From positions 26,476,101 to 26,540,100 of the forward strand of contig NW_026947491.1 in assembly GCF_034190915.1 (NCBI RefSeq): 64,000 nt of DNA. Reading direction: 5' to 3'. The stretch is from Cavia porcellus. Its lineage: Eukaryota > Chordata > Mammalia > Rodentia > Caviidae. Shown here one piece after another: positions 11,133 through 21,789 of this stretch (its first letter is position 1; the number at the start of each line of letters is the position of its first letter). The position numbers and the translations under genes were made by a program. Under the pieces are notes generated by a model, which saw nothing but the letters and a program-made list of their open reading frames with translations, searched no databases and was not told the DNA's origin.

Positions 11133-12187
11133 ATGACAAAACGAAAAACCAAATTACAACCTCAAACCTCCAGCCCATCTCAAGAAACCCTAGGAGCAAT
11201 GTATATAGAAGAAAATATATGCCATTCACCTCAAATATTGGACACAATAGCTACTGAAATTAACAAGCAACTCCAGGAAGATTTAAAGAAATTCAAACTC
11301 GAAATAACCTCCCAGGTAAAAGAAGAAATGATAAAAGAAATGAAAGAGATTCTGAATATATCTAAAGAAAACACAGTTTAAAAATTGGAGGAACTAAACA
11401 AAAAGATAGAATCCCTAAAGAAGCAATATAAGAAACAAACAGAATACCTAATGCAGATGCACAGAGATATACAGGAAATAAAAAACTCCACTGAAAGTTG
11501 TAAAAACCGCCTCAATGAAAGTGAAGATAGAATTTCAGACCTTGAAGACAGGATTGCAGCTAGTGAACAGGAAAGGAAAGATCTTTTTAAAATAACAAGG
11601 AATCAGGAAACAACAATTCAACAAGTGCAAGACGATGCAAAGAAAAATAACATAAGAATGATAGGGATTAGTGAAAAAGAAGGAGACAACATAAAGGATG
11701 TCAAAAGAGGATATTTAGAGAAGTAATAGCTGAAAATTTCCCAAGCATGAGATCAGAAACCGACATCAGGATCAGTAAAGCATATAGAATTCCAAATACT
11801 CATAACCAAAATAAAACTACACCCAGACATAGAATAATCACCATCCCAGAAATACAACACAAGAATAGATTATTTAAAACTGTCAGAGAGAAAAGACAGA
11901 TCACTTATAAAGGAAAACCTATCAGATTCACAGCAGACTTCTCAGCACAAACAATAAAGTCAAGAAAAGCATGGAGTGAAGTATTCCAGATCCTAAAGCA
12001 AAATGATTTCCAACCTAGACTGATGTATCCTGCAAAACTATCATTCAAAATTGATGGTGAAATACGATACTTCCATGACAAAGAACAGCTGAAGAACTTC
12101 ATGAACACCAAACCAACCCTGCAAAAAATATTGAAAGACAGTTTAGATACACAAAGGAAAAAACCACTAAACAAAGCAGTTAATTAA
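11133..12187 (+). pseudogene. L1 ORF1 (RNA-binding chaperone), broken
   Basis: About 350 codons in three pieces: 11,133-11,381, 11,385-11,726 and 11,747-12,187. The N-terminal part is rich in K, E and Q with heptad spacing, as in the ORF1 coiled coil that trimerises the protein. The last piece holds the RNA-recognition and C-terminal domains, with blocks TPRHRIITIPEIQ and ADFSAQTIKSRKAW. An in-frame TAA at 11,379-11,381 and a frameshift near 11,720-11,745 break it. Its length matches the ORF1 of the element at 38,568, and the C-terminal domain is visibly similar to it. The start was taken at 11,133 as the first ATG in the coiled-coil frame. Confidence 0.9.
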
Positions 12188-12227
12188 ACACAACAGAAAC
12201 ATAAAGATGCAACTGCAGAGAGATAAC

Positions 12228-15200
12228 ATGTCAACATTAAACCAGCATTTAACGATAATAACCATTAATGTAAATGGTCTCAATGCACCAATCAAAAGAA
12301 ACAGACTAGCAGAATAGATCAAGAAACAAAATCCAACCATATGCTGTTTACAGGAAACCCATCTAACCCAGAAGGATACTCACAGACTGAAAAGTCAAAG
12401 GATGGAAAACAATACTTCATGCAGCAGGAATCCAAAAAAAAGCAGGAGTAGCCATTCTGTTTGCAGACAACGTGAACTTTAAACCAACAATGACCATAAG
12501 GGACAAAGAAGGTCACTACATACTCATTAGGGGAAAACTCCAAGAGGAAGAGATAACTATCTTAAATATATATGCACCAAACTCCAGAGGACCCAGTTAT
12601 ATAAAACAACTATTAACAGAAATGAAAACTCAAATTATCAGTAACACAATTGTAACAGGAGACCTTAATATGCCATTGACACCAAGGGACAGACCAACCA
12701 GACAGAAAATGAGCAAAGAAATAACAGAACTGAATCACACCTGTGAACAAAAGGATTTGATACACATAAACAGAATGTTCCACCCAACAACATCAGAATA
12801 CACATTCTTCTCAGCAGTACATGGATCATTCTCTAAAATAGACCATATATTAGCTCACAGAACATATTTAAACAAATGCAAAAGAGTTGAAATCATCCCT
12901 TGCATGTTATCAGATCATAGCGCTCTCAAATTAGAAATTAATGATAAAAGATACTGCAAAAATCCCGCAAACACATGGAAACTGAATAACACACTCTTGA
13001 GTAATCAGTGGGTCACAGAAGAAATTAAACAATACCTACAAGAAAATGAAAATGCAGATACAACTTACCGGAATTTGTAGGATGCAATGAAAGCTGTCCT
13101 CAGAGGAAAATTTACTGCACTGAGTTCCCACATCAGGAAAACAGAACGAATACAAATAAATAACTTGATGCTACACCTCAAACAGCTAGAAGAAGAAGAG
13201 CAAGTCAAGCCCAAAGCCAAAAGAAGAGAGGAAATTATAAAAATCAGAGCAGAAATCAATGCAATAGAGACTAAGAAAACAATCCAAAGAATCAACGAAT
13301 CAAAGAGTTGGTTCTTTGAAAGAATAAATAAAATTGATAAGCCCCTAGCCAACCTTATTTAAAAAAGGGAAGAAAAAGCTCAAATTCATGCAATAAGAAA
13401 TGAAAAAGGTGAAATCACTACAGACCCAATAGAAATACAGAAGATCATCAACACCTATTTCGAAAACCTTTACTCTTAAAGGTTTGATAACACAAAAGAA
13501 ATAGACAGATTCTTAGAAACATATGAAGCACCAAAGCTAGATCAAGAGGATGTAAAACTGTTGAATAACCCAATCTCTGTTAAGGAAATTTAAAATGTAA
13601 TTAAGTCCTTACCTACAAAGAAGAGCCCAGGCCCAGATGAATTCACTGCAGAATTCTACAAGAAATACAAAGAAGACCTAATGCCGACACTCCCCAAACT
13701 ATTCAATGAAATTGAAAGGGAAGCAATCCTTCCTAAGTCATTCATGGAAGCAAATATCACTCTAGTACCAAAACCTGAGAAAGACCCAACTAAAAAAGAG
13801 AACTATAGACCGATCTCCCTAATGAACACAGATGCAAAAATCCTCAATAAAATATTGGCAAATAGGATCCAGCAAATCATCAAGAAGATTATACACCATG
13901 ACCAAGAGGGATTCATCCCAGGAATGCAAGGATGGTTCAACATACATAAATCAATAAAGGTCATCCACCATATCAATAAAGCCAAAAATAAGAATCACGT
14001 GATCATTTCTATAGATGCAGAAAAAGCCTTCGATAAGGTCCAACATTTATTCATGATAAGAACTTTACAGAAAATTGAAATAGATGGTCTTTACCTCAAT
14101 ATAATAGAGGCCATTTATGACAAACCAACAGCCAGCATCATACTAAATGGCCAAAAACTGAAAGCCTTTACTTTAAAATCAGGCACAAGACAAGGATGTC
14201 CTTTATCACCACTCCTATTTAATATAGTACTGGAAGTACTAGCCAGAGCAACTAGGCAAGAGAGAGAAATAAAAGGGTTAAAAATAGGAAAAGAAGTTAA
14301 ATTATCATTGTTTGCAGATGACATGATACTCTACATAGAAGACCCCCTAAACTCCATTGAAAGACTCTTAGATACAATAAATAAATTCAGTAATGTACCT
14401 GGATACAATATCAATACTCAGAAATCAATAACATTCCTATACACGAACAACAAAATCACAGAGAGGGAAATAAAAGAAACCACACTCTTCACATTAGCAA
14501 GCAAAAAAATGAAATATTTAGGAATTACTCTTACGAAAGAAGTGAAAGACTTATACAAGGAAAATTATAATACACTGAAAAAAGAAATTGAAGATGATCT
14601 CAGAAAATGGAAAAACATCCCTTGCTCATAGATAGGAAGAACAAACATTGTGAAAATGGCCATTCTCCCAAAACTGTTATACAGATTCAATGCAATCCCA
14701 ATAAAAATACCGTCAACATACCTTATAGATCTAGAGAAATCACTCCTAAAATTCATCTGGAACCAGAAGAGACCTAGAATCGCAAAGGCAATTCTAAGCA
14801 GCAAAGGCAAGGCAGGAGGCATCACAATCCCTGACTTGAAGTTATACTACAAAGCAACAGTAGTAAAATCAACACGGTATTGGAATCAAAACAGAGCTGA
14901 AGATCAATGGAATAGATTAGAAGATACAACCACAACTACAAATGCACTCAACCACCTTATCTTTGATAAAGGAGCCAACCAGGTTCACTGGAAGAACTAC
15001 AGTCTCTTTAATAAATGGTGCTGGAAAAACTGGCTCTCCATTTGCCGAAAACTAAAGTTAGACCCATGTCTATCACCATGTACTAAATTAAAATCTAAAT
15101 GGGTCAAAGATCTGAATATTAAAACAGAAACACTAAATCTATTGGAAGACAAATTGGGTAGAAACCTTGAAGACATAGGAGTAGGTAGAGAATTCATGAA

Positions 15201-15918
15201 CGGGACTCAAACCGCACAGGAAATACTTCCCAGAATCAATAACTGGGACCACTTCTTATTAAAAAGTTTCTGCATGTCAAAAGAAATCTCCAGCATAGTG
15301 AAAAGAAAACCCACAAACTGGGAAAAGATTTTAGTGAACTCTCTCTCAGACAAGGGACTCTTGTCTAAAACATGTAAAGAATTTTAAAAAACTCAGACCC
15401 CCAAAATTCAAAGATCCAATCCAAAAATGGGCATCTGAGATGAATATGCACTTCTCAGATGAAGAAATACAAATAGCAAATAAATACATGAAAAAATGTT
15501 CATCATCATTGGTATTAGAGAAATGCAAATTAAAACCACACTGAGATACCATCTCACTCCTGAAAGAATGGCCAGGATCAAGAAAACCAACAACAACAAA
15601 TGCTGGAGAGGTTGTGGGGAAAAAGGAACTCTCCTACACTGGTGGTGGGAGTGTAGACTGGTACAACCTTTGTGGAGGTCAGTCTGGAGATTTCTTCAAA
15701 AGCTGGGATTGGAAGTCCCATTTGTTGCAGCTATTCCACTTCTAGGCATATTCCCAGAAGAACTAAAAGCATCATACCACAGTGATATATGTGCACCTAT
15801 GTTTATAGCAGCACAATTTGTAATCGCCAGATCTTGGAAACAACCCAAGTGTCCATCAACTGAGGAATGTATAAAAAGTTGTGGTATTTCTATTCAATGG
15901 AGTATTACTCAGCTATAA
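12228..15918 (+). pseudogene. L1 ORF2 (endonuclease / reverse transcriptase), broken
   Basis: About 1,230 codons, typical for L1 ORF2. It starts at an ATG 40 bp after ORF1 and carries an early TAG and one frameshift before 12,472. From 12,472 on it stays in a single frame to 15,918, interrupted only by about six stops (for example 13,078, 13,360, 14,629, 15,385). The endonuclease domain shows a GDLNMP motif near 12,658 and SDHSA near 12,910. The reverse transcriptase shows [14 protein letters not shown] and the catalytic FADD at 14,311-14,322. The C-terminal zinc-knuckle-like motif C-X3-C-X7-H-X4-C lies at 15,601-15,654. The protein nicks target DNA at TTTT/AA-like sites and copies L1 RNA there, in cis or, for SINEs and HAL1, in trans. 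Confidence 0.93.
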
Positions 15919-17199
15919 AGAAGGCTCACATTGAGATATTTATCAATAAATGGGCACAGCTTGAGACCATACTCATAAGTGAAATAAATCAATCTTGCAT
16001 GTGTGAATACCGAATAGTTTCCCTAATATAAGTAATGATTCAAATATATAAAAATATGTGGTAATCATGATTCCCCATTATGTGGCCTTGAAGCCTTATA
16101 AAGTTTTTACTTATTAATTGGAAAGGCTTTATTCTGGGCTTCTTGATATGGAATTATTTGAAGCTATAGTATATAAAGTTTTATTCAAATATTTCAAGGA
16201 AAAAGACAGACACTATGGTAACTACTATTAAGTCGGGTTATTTGGTGGTGAAGCACTAGGTTGCTGAAACAGTCATGCTTTGACCTGTATTGTTATGTTG
16301 TTATGTCCTCTTTTATCTCAATCTCTTCCTTATTCATTAAAAAAATTTAGTTATTTTTTATGGTTTTTTTAATTAAGGGGAAAAATTTTAAAAATTAGCA
16401 GGATATATTATAGTAACTTTTTTTGATTTCCTATTAACTTGAAGTCCTGTAATATTCCCAGTAGCTTGTTTTGACTGATTAGACTCTCTGTTCCATTCTG
16501 TATGATAGTATCAAGTTTGAGGGTAGAGACAACTACTTTGAAGTCAATAAGATTCACTAAGATGCCCATTTTGGTTTGACTATTGTCTCCTTTGGAAGTC
16601 CTGTAATGTTTACAATGCTTAAGTTTTATTGGTCTTGTTCTCTACTGTTTTTTTCAACTTTATACCTAATAAGATAGACAATTCTTTTTAAGGAAACAAG
16701 AGACATTATGGTAACCATTGTTGATAACCTTGTACTCTGTTTTTACATCATGTTCTATGTCTATCCTTGGTTTTGACTGACAGCTTTGTTTTGCCATATT
16801 TGACTTTATTCTCCCCCCCCAAAAAAAGTAATAAGAACTAAGGAGTAATAAAACCCAAAATGTGTAAATTTTGTTGTAAAAAAGAGAAGGAAAAAAAGTG
16901 CTCTAAGGGATACAATAGCAAGTGTGTTTGGGGGTGTTAAATAGCTGACCATATTAATGTTTTTGGTTGGATCATTGAACACAACTGTTTGCAGTCTCAC
17001 TGTTTGAATGTCCACTTTGTATGCTTTGATACTGTGACTTGAGCAACTATCTCTAAGATGATAATGTGTAATCTATTAACTGGTGATTTATTACTGTTTT
17101 TGGTTTTTTTTTTTTTTGTAGTTCTGTATTATTTGTACCCTTATACCGCTTTGTTTTGTTTTGTTTTTTCTCTTTTTCCTTTTAAATAAAATATTTTTT
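15919..17199 (+). other. L1 3'UTR, long form
   Basis: This 1.28-kb T-rich 3'UTR aligns by eye with 40,560-41,774 of the ORF2-less element: both share the GGTAACTACT, ...TATGTCCTCTTTTATCTCAATCTC..., GTAATAAGAAC... and CTGTATNAYTTGTACCCTT landmarks in the same order. Its final ~390 bp (from about 16,810) is missing from the shorter 3' ends at 52,060, 3,095, 58,025 and 45,885. A homopolymer C run and A run at 16,813-16,828 mark the point where the short forms end. Confidence 0.8.
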
Positions 17200-17215
17200 A
17201 AAATGTCCTTCCTTT

Positions 17216-17362
17216 TTTGTGGGGGGGGGGGTGTTGAGAGAAGATCTCACTATGCACTTCAGGCCTTGAACTCACTATAGGCCAGGTTGAACTTGCAATG
17301 ATCCTCCTGCTTCAGCCTTCTGAGTGCTGGAATTACAGACATATGTTACCACACCCAGCTCC
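17216..17362 (-). repeat. B1-type SINE
   Basis: Read on the minus strand it has the 7SL-derived B1 order: a GGTGTGGTAAC... head, TGTAATTCCAGCACTCAGAAGGCTGA in parts, GGAGGATCATTGC, GTGAGTTCAAGGCC, then an A-rich tail. The plus strand shows the poly-T tail followed by a G-run (17,220-17,231), an expanded homopolymer inside the tail. The full-length L1 landed at this tail. Confidence 0.85.
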
Positions 17363-17365
17363 TTT

Positions 17366-18340
17366 CTTTTTAAGGATTCACTGTAAGTAAATACATCATA
17401 CTTTGCTCATCCATTCATCTAGCAGTGGGTACTTGGGTTGCTATTGACTATTTCAAGAAATGCTGCAAGGAAATAGGTTTATATTGTGGTTCTAAAAATA
17501 TCCTTCCTAATGTTCATGTGTTGGAAAGAATGGTTTTTAGAAGGTGCCTGGAGCAAAAGAGCTCTCTTTCTCCTCTCTGCTTCCTTGCCACCAGGAGGCA
17601 AGCAGCTTTCTCCTTGAATATTCTAAGGATAGCGCTGGGGAAAACATAGTTATACCTGTGTCTATCTACAGTGCATGTAAAGAAAGAGGTTCTTCAGACC
17701 TACCCTATAGAACAAGGAGCTAGGAAAATGCTTGATAGATGGTTTTGGAAATTTACAGAATGTGAAGTGCTAGATTGTAGTTAAGTGCAACCTTCTGGAA
17801 ATGTTTCCATTCCCCAAGTCTTGGAGCTATGGATGACAATGCTCTACCTGAGGCTCTCATAGAAGCCTCAGACCAAATCCCACCAAGGAGCTCCGATGGC
17901 TCAAAAGTCTCTTGAACACCCATCTAAATTCAATGTGCAAGACTATTGCCCCTTCACCATTTCACACCAGCATCCCCAAGGCTGTAGGAGACCTCATCAT
18001 TGAAAACTTTCCCATGGAAAAGTAAATTTAGAGACTCAATGAGTCAAAAGAAAAGATGTTTTCCTTTTAAATCATATTTAAATGTAAGCAAATATAAAGC
18101 AAATTTTCAAATCTGAAGTCTGCTTTTAAAATGTCATGCTATTTTGTCCAGGTTTTTTAAGCTGCAATTCATGGAATATAAAGTCAACCCAACAATAGAA
18201 GGCATGAAGTTTGCAGACAAATGTGGTTTTGATGATTAGGACACAGAAGGAGAAGGGAAGATGAAAGAGGAAACAGAAGAAGAAAGAATGGAAGGAGGAA
18301 GAAAAGGAGAAGAAAAAGGAAGAAGAAATGTAACTATCAT
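17366..18340. other. Unassigned DNA
   Basis: I see no gene or named repeat. A purine-rich stretch at 18,240-18,330 (GAAGGAGAAGGGAAG-like) precedes the GTTTTT tandem repeat. Confidence 0.4.
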
Positions 18341-18344
18341 TACG

Positions 18345-18399
18345 GGTTTTTTTTGTTTTTGTTTTTGTTTTTGTTTTTGTTTTTGTTTTTGTTTTTTTG
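18345..18399 (+). repeat. (GTTTTT)n hexanucleotide tandem repeat
   Basis: About seven near-perfect copies of a GTTTTT unit lie between two T runs. On the other strand it reads CAAAAA repeats, which looks like the expanded tail of a lost SINE. Confidence 0.9.
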
Positions 18400-18548
18400 C
18401 TATATAATGACCCCACTTCAGGGAAAGAACTTTGGTCAAACCTGAGATTAAACCTCTGAGGATGAAGGGAGTTAATGTGTTTTTCATGTGCAGTGTCTTC
18501 AGGTTCTAATTACCATCTGCCAGCCCCTTTTCAATAAGATGTCTTAAA

Positions 18549-18657
18549 AGGGGCTGGGGATTTAGCTCAGTGGGATAAGCACCTGCCTTGCAAGCAGGCA
18601 GTCGTGGGTTCGATCCCTGGTACCGATAAAAAGGAAAAAGACAAAAAAATAAAATAA
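18549..18657 (+). repeat. Young ID-type SINE with perfect 16-bp TSD
   Basis: The head is tRNA-like with an intact A box (TAGCTCAGTGGG) and an intact B box (GGTTCGATCCC), so RNA polymerase III promoter elements are present. The anticodon arm is a perfect 5-bp stem (CCTGC/GCAGG) around the loop CTTGCAA, giving anticodon TGC (alanine), as expected for the ID/BC1 lineage. An A-rich tail follows. The flanking duplication AATAAGATGTCTTAAA is identical at 18,533-18,548 and 18,658-18,673. The acceptor stem does not close, so this is a SINE and not a tRNA gene. It is the best-preserved ID copy in the window. Confidence 0.93.
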
Positions 18658-18908
18658 AATAAGATGTCTTAAAGTTAGGGACTAAAGGAGGAGATCAGGG
18701 TGTGACACTCCAAACTACATCACTTTCCTGTATAAATTGTTTTGACCTGAAGGCACTGAAGTTCCTAAACTCCTTTGTCTAGCTAAATTCAGAGCCTCCC
18801 AGAAAAATTTAACTGCCATAAATCCCCTCCCCAGGAACAAATGTCAGAGGGGGGTAGGGGAAGGGAGACTACCATTGTCATATCTTCCATCTATTCTAAA
18901 GGCACATT

Positions 18909-19046
18909 TTTGTCTTTCTTTTAGAGAGCTATGCAGTTCACTGGTCTTGAACTCACTTGGCAGGCCAGGCTGGCCTCAGACTCACAGCAATCCTACTGCC
19001 TCATCCTCCCAAGTGCTGAGATTACAGATATGCACCAGCATGCCTG
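18909..19046 (-). repeat. B1-type SINE with TSD
   Basis: On the minus strand: CAGGCATGCTGGTGCATATC, TGTAATCTCAGCACTTGGGA, a duplicated 'gttcaagaccag'-like block, and a tail. It is flanked by imperfect direct repeats near TTCTAAAGGCACATTT (18,893-18,908) and TTCTCTAAGGGCACATTT (about 19,046-19,063). It carries the internal tandem duplication shared by the other B1 copies here. Confidence 0.88.
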
Positions 19047-19361
19047 GTTCTCTAAGGGCACATTTATCTCTCAAAAGAAGTCATTTGTGTGTAAGTTCCC
19101 TTCTTCCCTTTCCAAGAAGTCATTCATCCTGCTGGAAGTATCATGTAACTCCCTTTCCCTTGTTAAGATGGGATGAGCTCTCAAACCTCAGCATCCCTTT
19201 GGCTGTCACTAACTCTGTGATGCCTCTATACAGGTGAAATTAAAAACTAATACATTATATGCCTTTTCTCCTGTTGATCTGCCTATTGTCGCTTTAACTC
19301 ACAGGTCCACCATTTGTAAACTCAAAGTTTTACCTATCCTACCCTAGAAATTTTTTTTCTT

Positions 19362-19520
19362 CCTGGTTTTGAATCCAGGGACGTCTCACTGAGCTATATT
19401 CCCAGCACTGTCATGAGGCCCTGTCTTGCTAAGCTGCTGAATTACCCATGCAAGAACTGCAGTTTCCATCTTCCTGCCTCAGACTCCAGAGTGCTGGTGT
19501 TGCAGGTGTTTACCATCATT
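19362..19520 (-). repeat. B1/ID dimeric SINE (B1-dID-like)
   Basis: The plus strand begins with a reversed ID part (TTTTGAATCCAGGGACG..., ACTGAGCTATATTCCCAGC). A reversed B1 part follows (CTTCCTGCCTCAGACTCC..., GTGCTGGTGTTGCAGG). A fusion of B1 and ID halves in this order is known from squirrel-, dormouse- and beaver-like rodents. The copy is diverged. Confidence 0.7.
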
Positions 19521-19984
19521 AAGATCAGCTAGAAACCTTCGCTTACAGATATGTGTGTAAAACATACAGTATTAGCAAAATATAATAAAAGGTGGAAAAT
19601 TTTTTAAGAGAAATCTGATATTTAAAGTGAAATTAAAAAGATCTTTTGCATTCTGCCTATAAAAAGCATATCTATTCATGACTTATGAGAATATTTATTG
19701 GTAAAGTATATGGAGGCTTTAGGACCAATATGAAGCTATTCAGTTCAATGGAAGAAAAACAGTGCACAGTATATGTCCTTCAAGCTCCTGCTGTGCTAGA
19801 GCCCTGAGAACTGCAGCCTAAGGAAGAACCTGAATTAAGAAATGATTGTGCCTCAGCATATCCTTCCAGTAAATGGGCTACTATTTTTTTTAGAACTTTG
19901 GAGATTTGGAGGAAAAAGATTGTTTTCTTCATAAATACTTATCACATTTTATCTTATTTAGCCCTTGTAGTTTCCTTCAACTGC

Positions 19985-20275
19985 CAACAGTAGATTACTG
20001 TGAACTAGGTGGCTTAAAAGAGAGATCTGAAGCCCAGGGTCAGCAAGGCCTGTCTCTCCACAGCCCACAGTGGCGTCCTTCACTGCCTCGCCAGCCTTGG
20101 GCGGCGACAGGTGTTCCTCAGTGTGGACTGAGTGACAGTCTCGGCCTCCACTGCCACACAGCCATTGTCCCTGCTCATGTCTCCATTCCATGTTTCTCAT
20201 AGAACATCTGTCATTGGACCCACACAGGGAGCTCAGGATGACACTTTTTCCAAATGAGGTCTGACAGTTCCCAGC
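19985..20275 (-). repeat. MLT1-type LTR relic
   Basis: The plus strand carries the reversed end of an MLT1-like LTR: ACTAGGTGGCTTAAAAGAGAG, then AGCCCAGGGTCAGCAAGGC, and GAACATCTGTCATTGGACCC, the 'ggacaccagtcattgga' landmark. It gives rise to several chance open frames on both strands. The 19,520-19,985 stretch before it shows nothing I can name. Confidence 0.55.
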
Positions 20276-20279
20276 ACAC

Positions 20280-21330
20280 AGCCATCTGTTGGGGAAACCA
20301 CCATTCTCCCTGGCGGCACCACATTCCTAGCAGTATAGACACATCAGCTCCCTGGAACCATGAGCACCACATAAATACTTGAGGACAAATAAGTGACCAG
20401 AAAGGTGAGTGTCTAATGGCATTAACTCCAGTGGGAGAGATCTGGGCCCTGTTGATAATAATACTTCATGAATCTCACACATGCAAGCAGTTCTTCCCCG
20501 GCCTGGCGCCTGTGCTGCTGTCCTGTACCATGTTCCATGAGCATTGCCACAGCATCAGGAGCAGCAGATGTTGTCAGCATGCTTACCTAGCACCAGCAGC
20601 AGCTGCCAGCAAAGCTTTTATACTCAGAGCCTGAATTTTTTCAGCCTCTGACCCAGCTTTGAAAACAAGCATGACCTATGGTAAGAGAGAGAAAATCATC
20701 TCTGTTTCTTGCCCTTTGCAAGGTACATGGCTAAGGCTTCCATTTCAGAAAACAGATGACCAACAGAAGTTAACACACTGCAAAAGCTCTTCTAAGGCAA
20801 TGAAGACACCCAGGAACAGGGAAATGCTGTTCATGGACAGATGTGCAGAGATATGTCTGGTGGACCAAAAGCTAATGAACAAAGGGAGGGGACTTAGCAG
20901 CGCTTGCTTGTGCAGCTTCTTCTCGCCGTGCTGCATGGCATTTCACCCACCATAGCGGGGAGAGGGTCAGTGATGCCTCCCCGGAAGCTTCATGGAGCAC
21001 TTCCGGGAGGCCGAGGCCAAGGCGAGGCAGCCTTCCTGCTCCTGCAGCTTTCTCAGCTCAGCTGCTGCCGTGTGCACTGTGAAGGTTTCCTGTGTCCTGT
21101 CCACAAGTGGGAAGCCATGCTGTGGAATTAACGCTTCTGCTTTAGGATTTGGCTCACATCACCCAAACTAAACCAGTTGCTTTTTATTTTTTTGGAATGT
21201 TAGACTCAAGTCCTGATGCTTTTTATGTGGAAAAGGCTGTTTCTGAATACAGTAATGCTATTCACAGTCCTGCACTTTTAACTACTTTGCTGAGGTGCGC
21301 TTAACATGAGAAGCTGTACATATTCGACAC
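20280..21330. other. Unassigned, moderately GC-rich DNA
   Basis: Short open frames (up to about 98 codons) occur around 20,416-21,131, but none has a recognisable domain and none sits in convincing splice context. A small purine/GC-rich patch lies at 20,950-21,060. Confidence 0.4.
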
Positions 21331-21332
21331 AT

Positions 21333-21786
21333 TCATGTTGGTGAGCCTGGGGATGGTGATACAATTGGGAAACCATCCTCACCATCCAGATAATAAATAG
21401 GCCCATCATCTCCCAGTTTCTTCCTGCTCCTTTTGTCAATGAATTTGGACTTATCAGGCATGTTGGCCTGTAATATTATTTTCTTGTAATATGCTTGCCT
21501 GACTCTAGTATCAGAATCTTGTACCATGGCTTTGTAGATGTTCCTTCCACTAATTCTTCTAGAAGTGCTTGAGAAAGATTTATGTGAACTCAAAAAGTTT
21601 GGTATAACTGCCCACGCAGTGCCGGGTCCTGGTGCTCTCAGCCCCGTGCAGGTGGCCACGTGGAAACATTCTCTGGGACTCTCCCTCTATGTGCTGTGTC
21701 CAGGAGTTCATGTTTCCACACTTTTCCAACTCCAAGAATCTTTTCTTGATTCCACCTGATATCCCAACACCATTTTTAACTGCCAC
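21333..21786 (-). pseudogene. Possible pseudogene fragment, unidentified
   Basis: Two overlapping minus-strand frames (21,786-21,580 and 21,659-21,333) read as a lysine/aspartate-rich, non-repetitive protein-like sequence, with a stretch around 'SKFIDKRSRKKLGDDG' followed by an acidic aromatic segment. A frameshift near 21,580-21,600 would join them. A T-rich patch at 21,180-21,192 on the plus strand could be a reversed poly(A) tail, as in a processed copy. I do not recognise the protein. The alternative is a chance open frame in anonymous DNA. Confidence 0.25.
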
Positions 21787-21789
21787 CTC

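Larger units (their letters stand above)
10657..17199 (+). mobile_element. Full-length LINE-1 with perfect 14-bp TSD
   Basis: This is a complete L1: 5'UTR, ORF1, ORF2, a long 3'UTR and a short AAATAAAAT-type tail. It is flanked by an exact 14-bp target-site duplication, AAAATGTCCTTCCT, at 10,643-10,656 and 17,200-17,213. The AAAA start of the duplication is typical of L1 endonuclease cleavage. The element inserted into the A-tail side of a B1 SINE on the opposite strand (17,216-17,362). Both ORFs carry a few stops and frameshifts, so the copy is inactive, but its damage is modest compared with other L1 remnants in the window. It provides the autonomous reference for the ORF2-less copies: its 5'UTR differs from theirs while ORF1 and the 3'UTR are clearly related. 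Confidence 0.93.

Noticed and set aside
18549..18625. Functional tRNA-Ala(UGC) gene
   Set aside because: The anticodon arm and both boxes look right, but the acceptor stem does not close. A SINE tail and 16-bp TSD follow, so it is an ID element.
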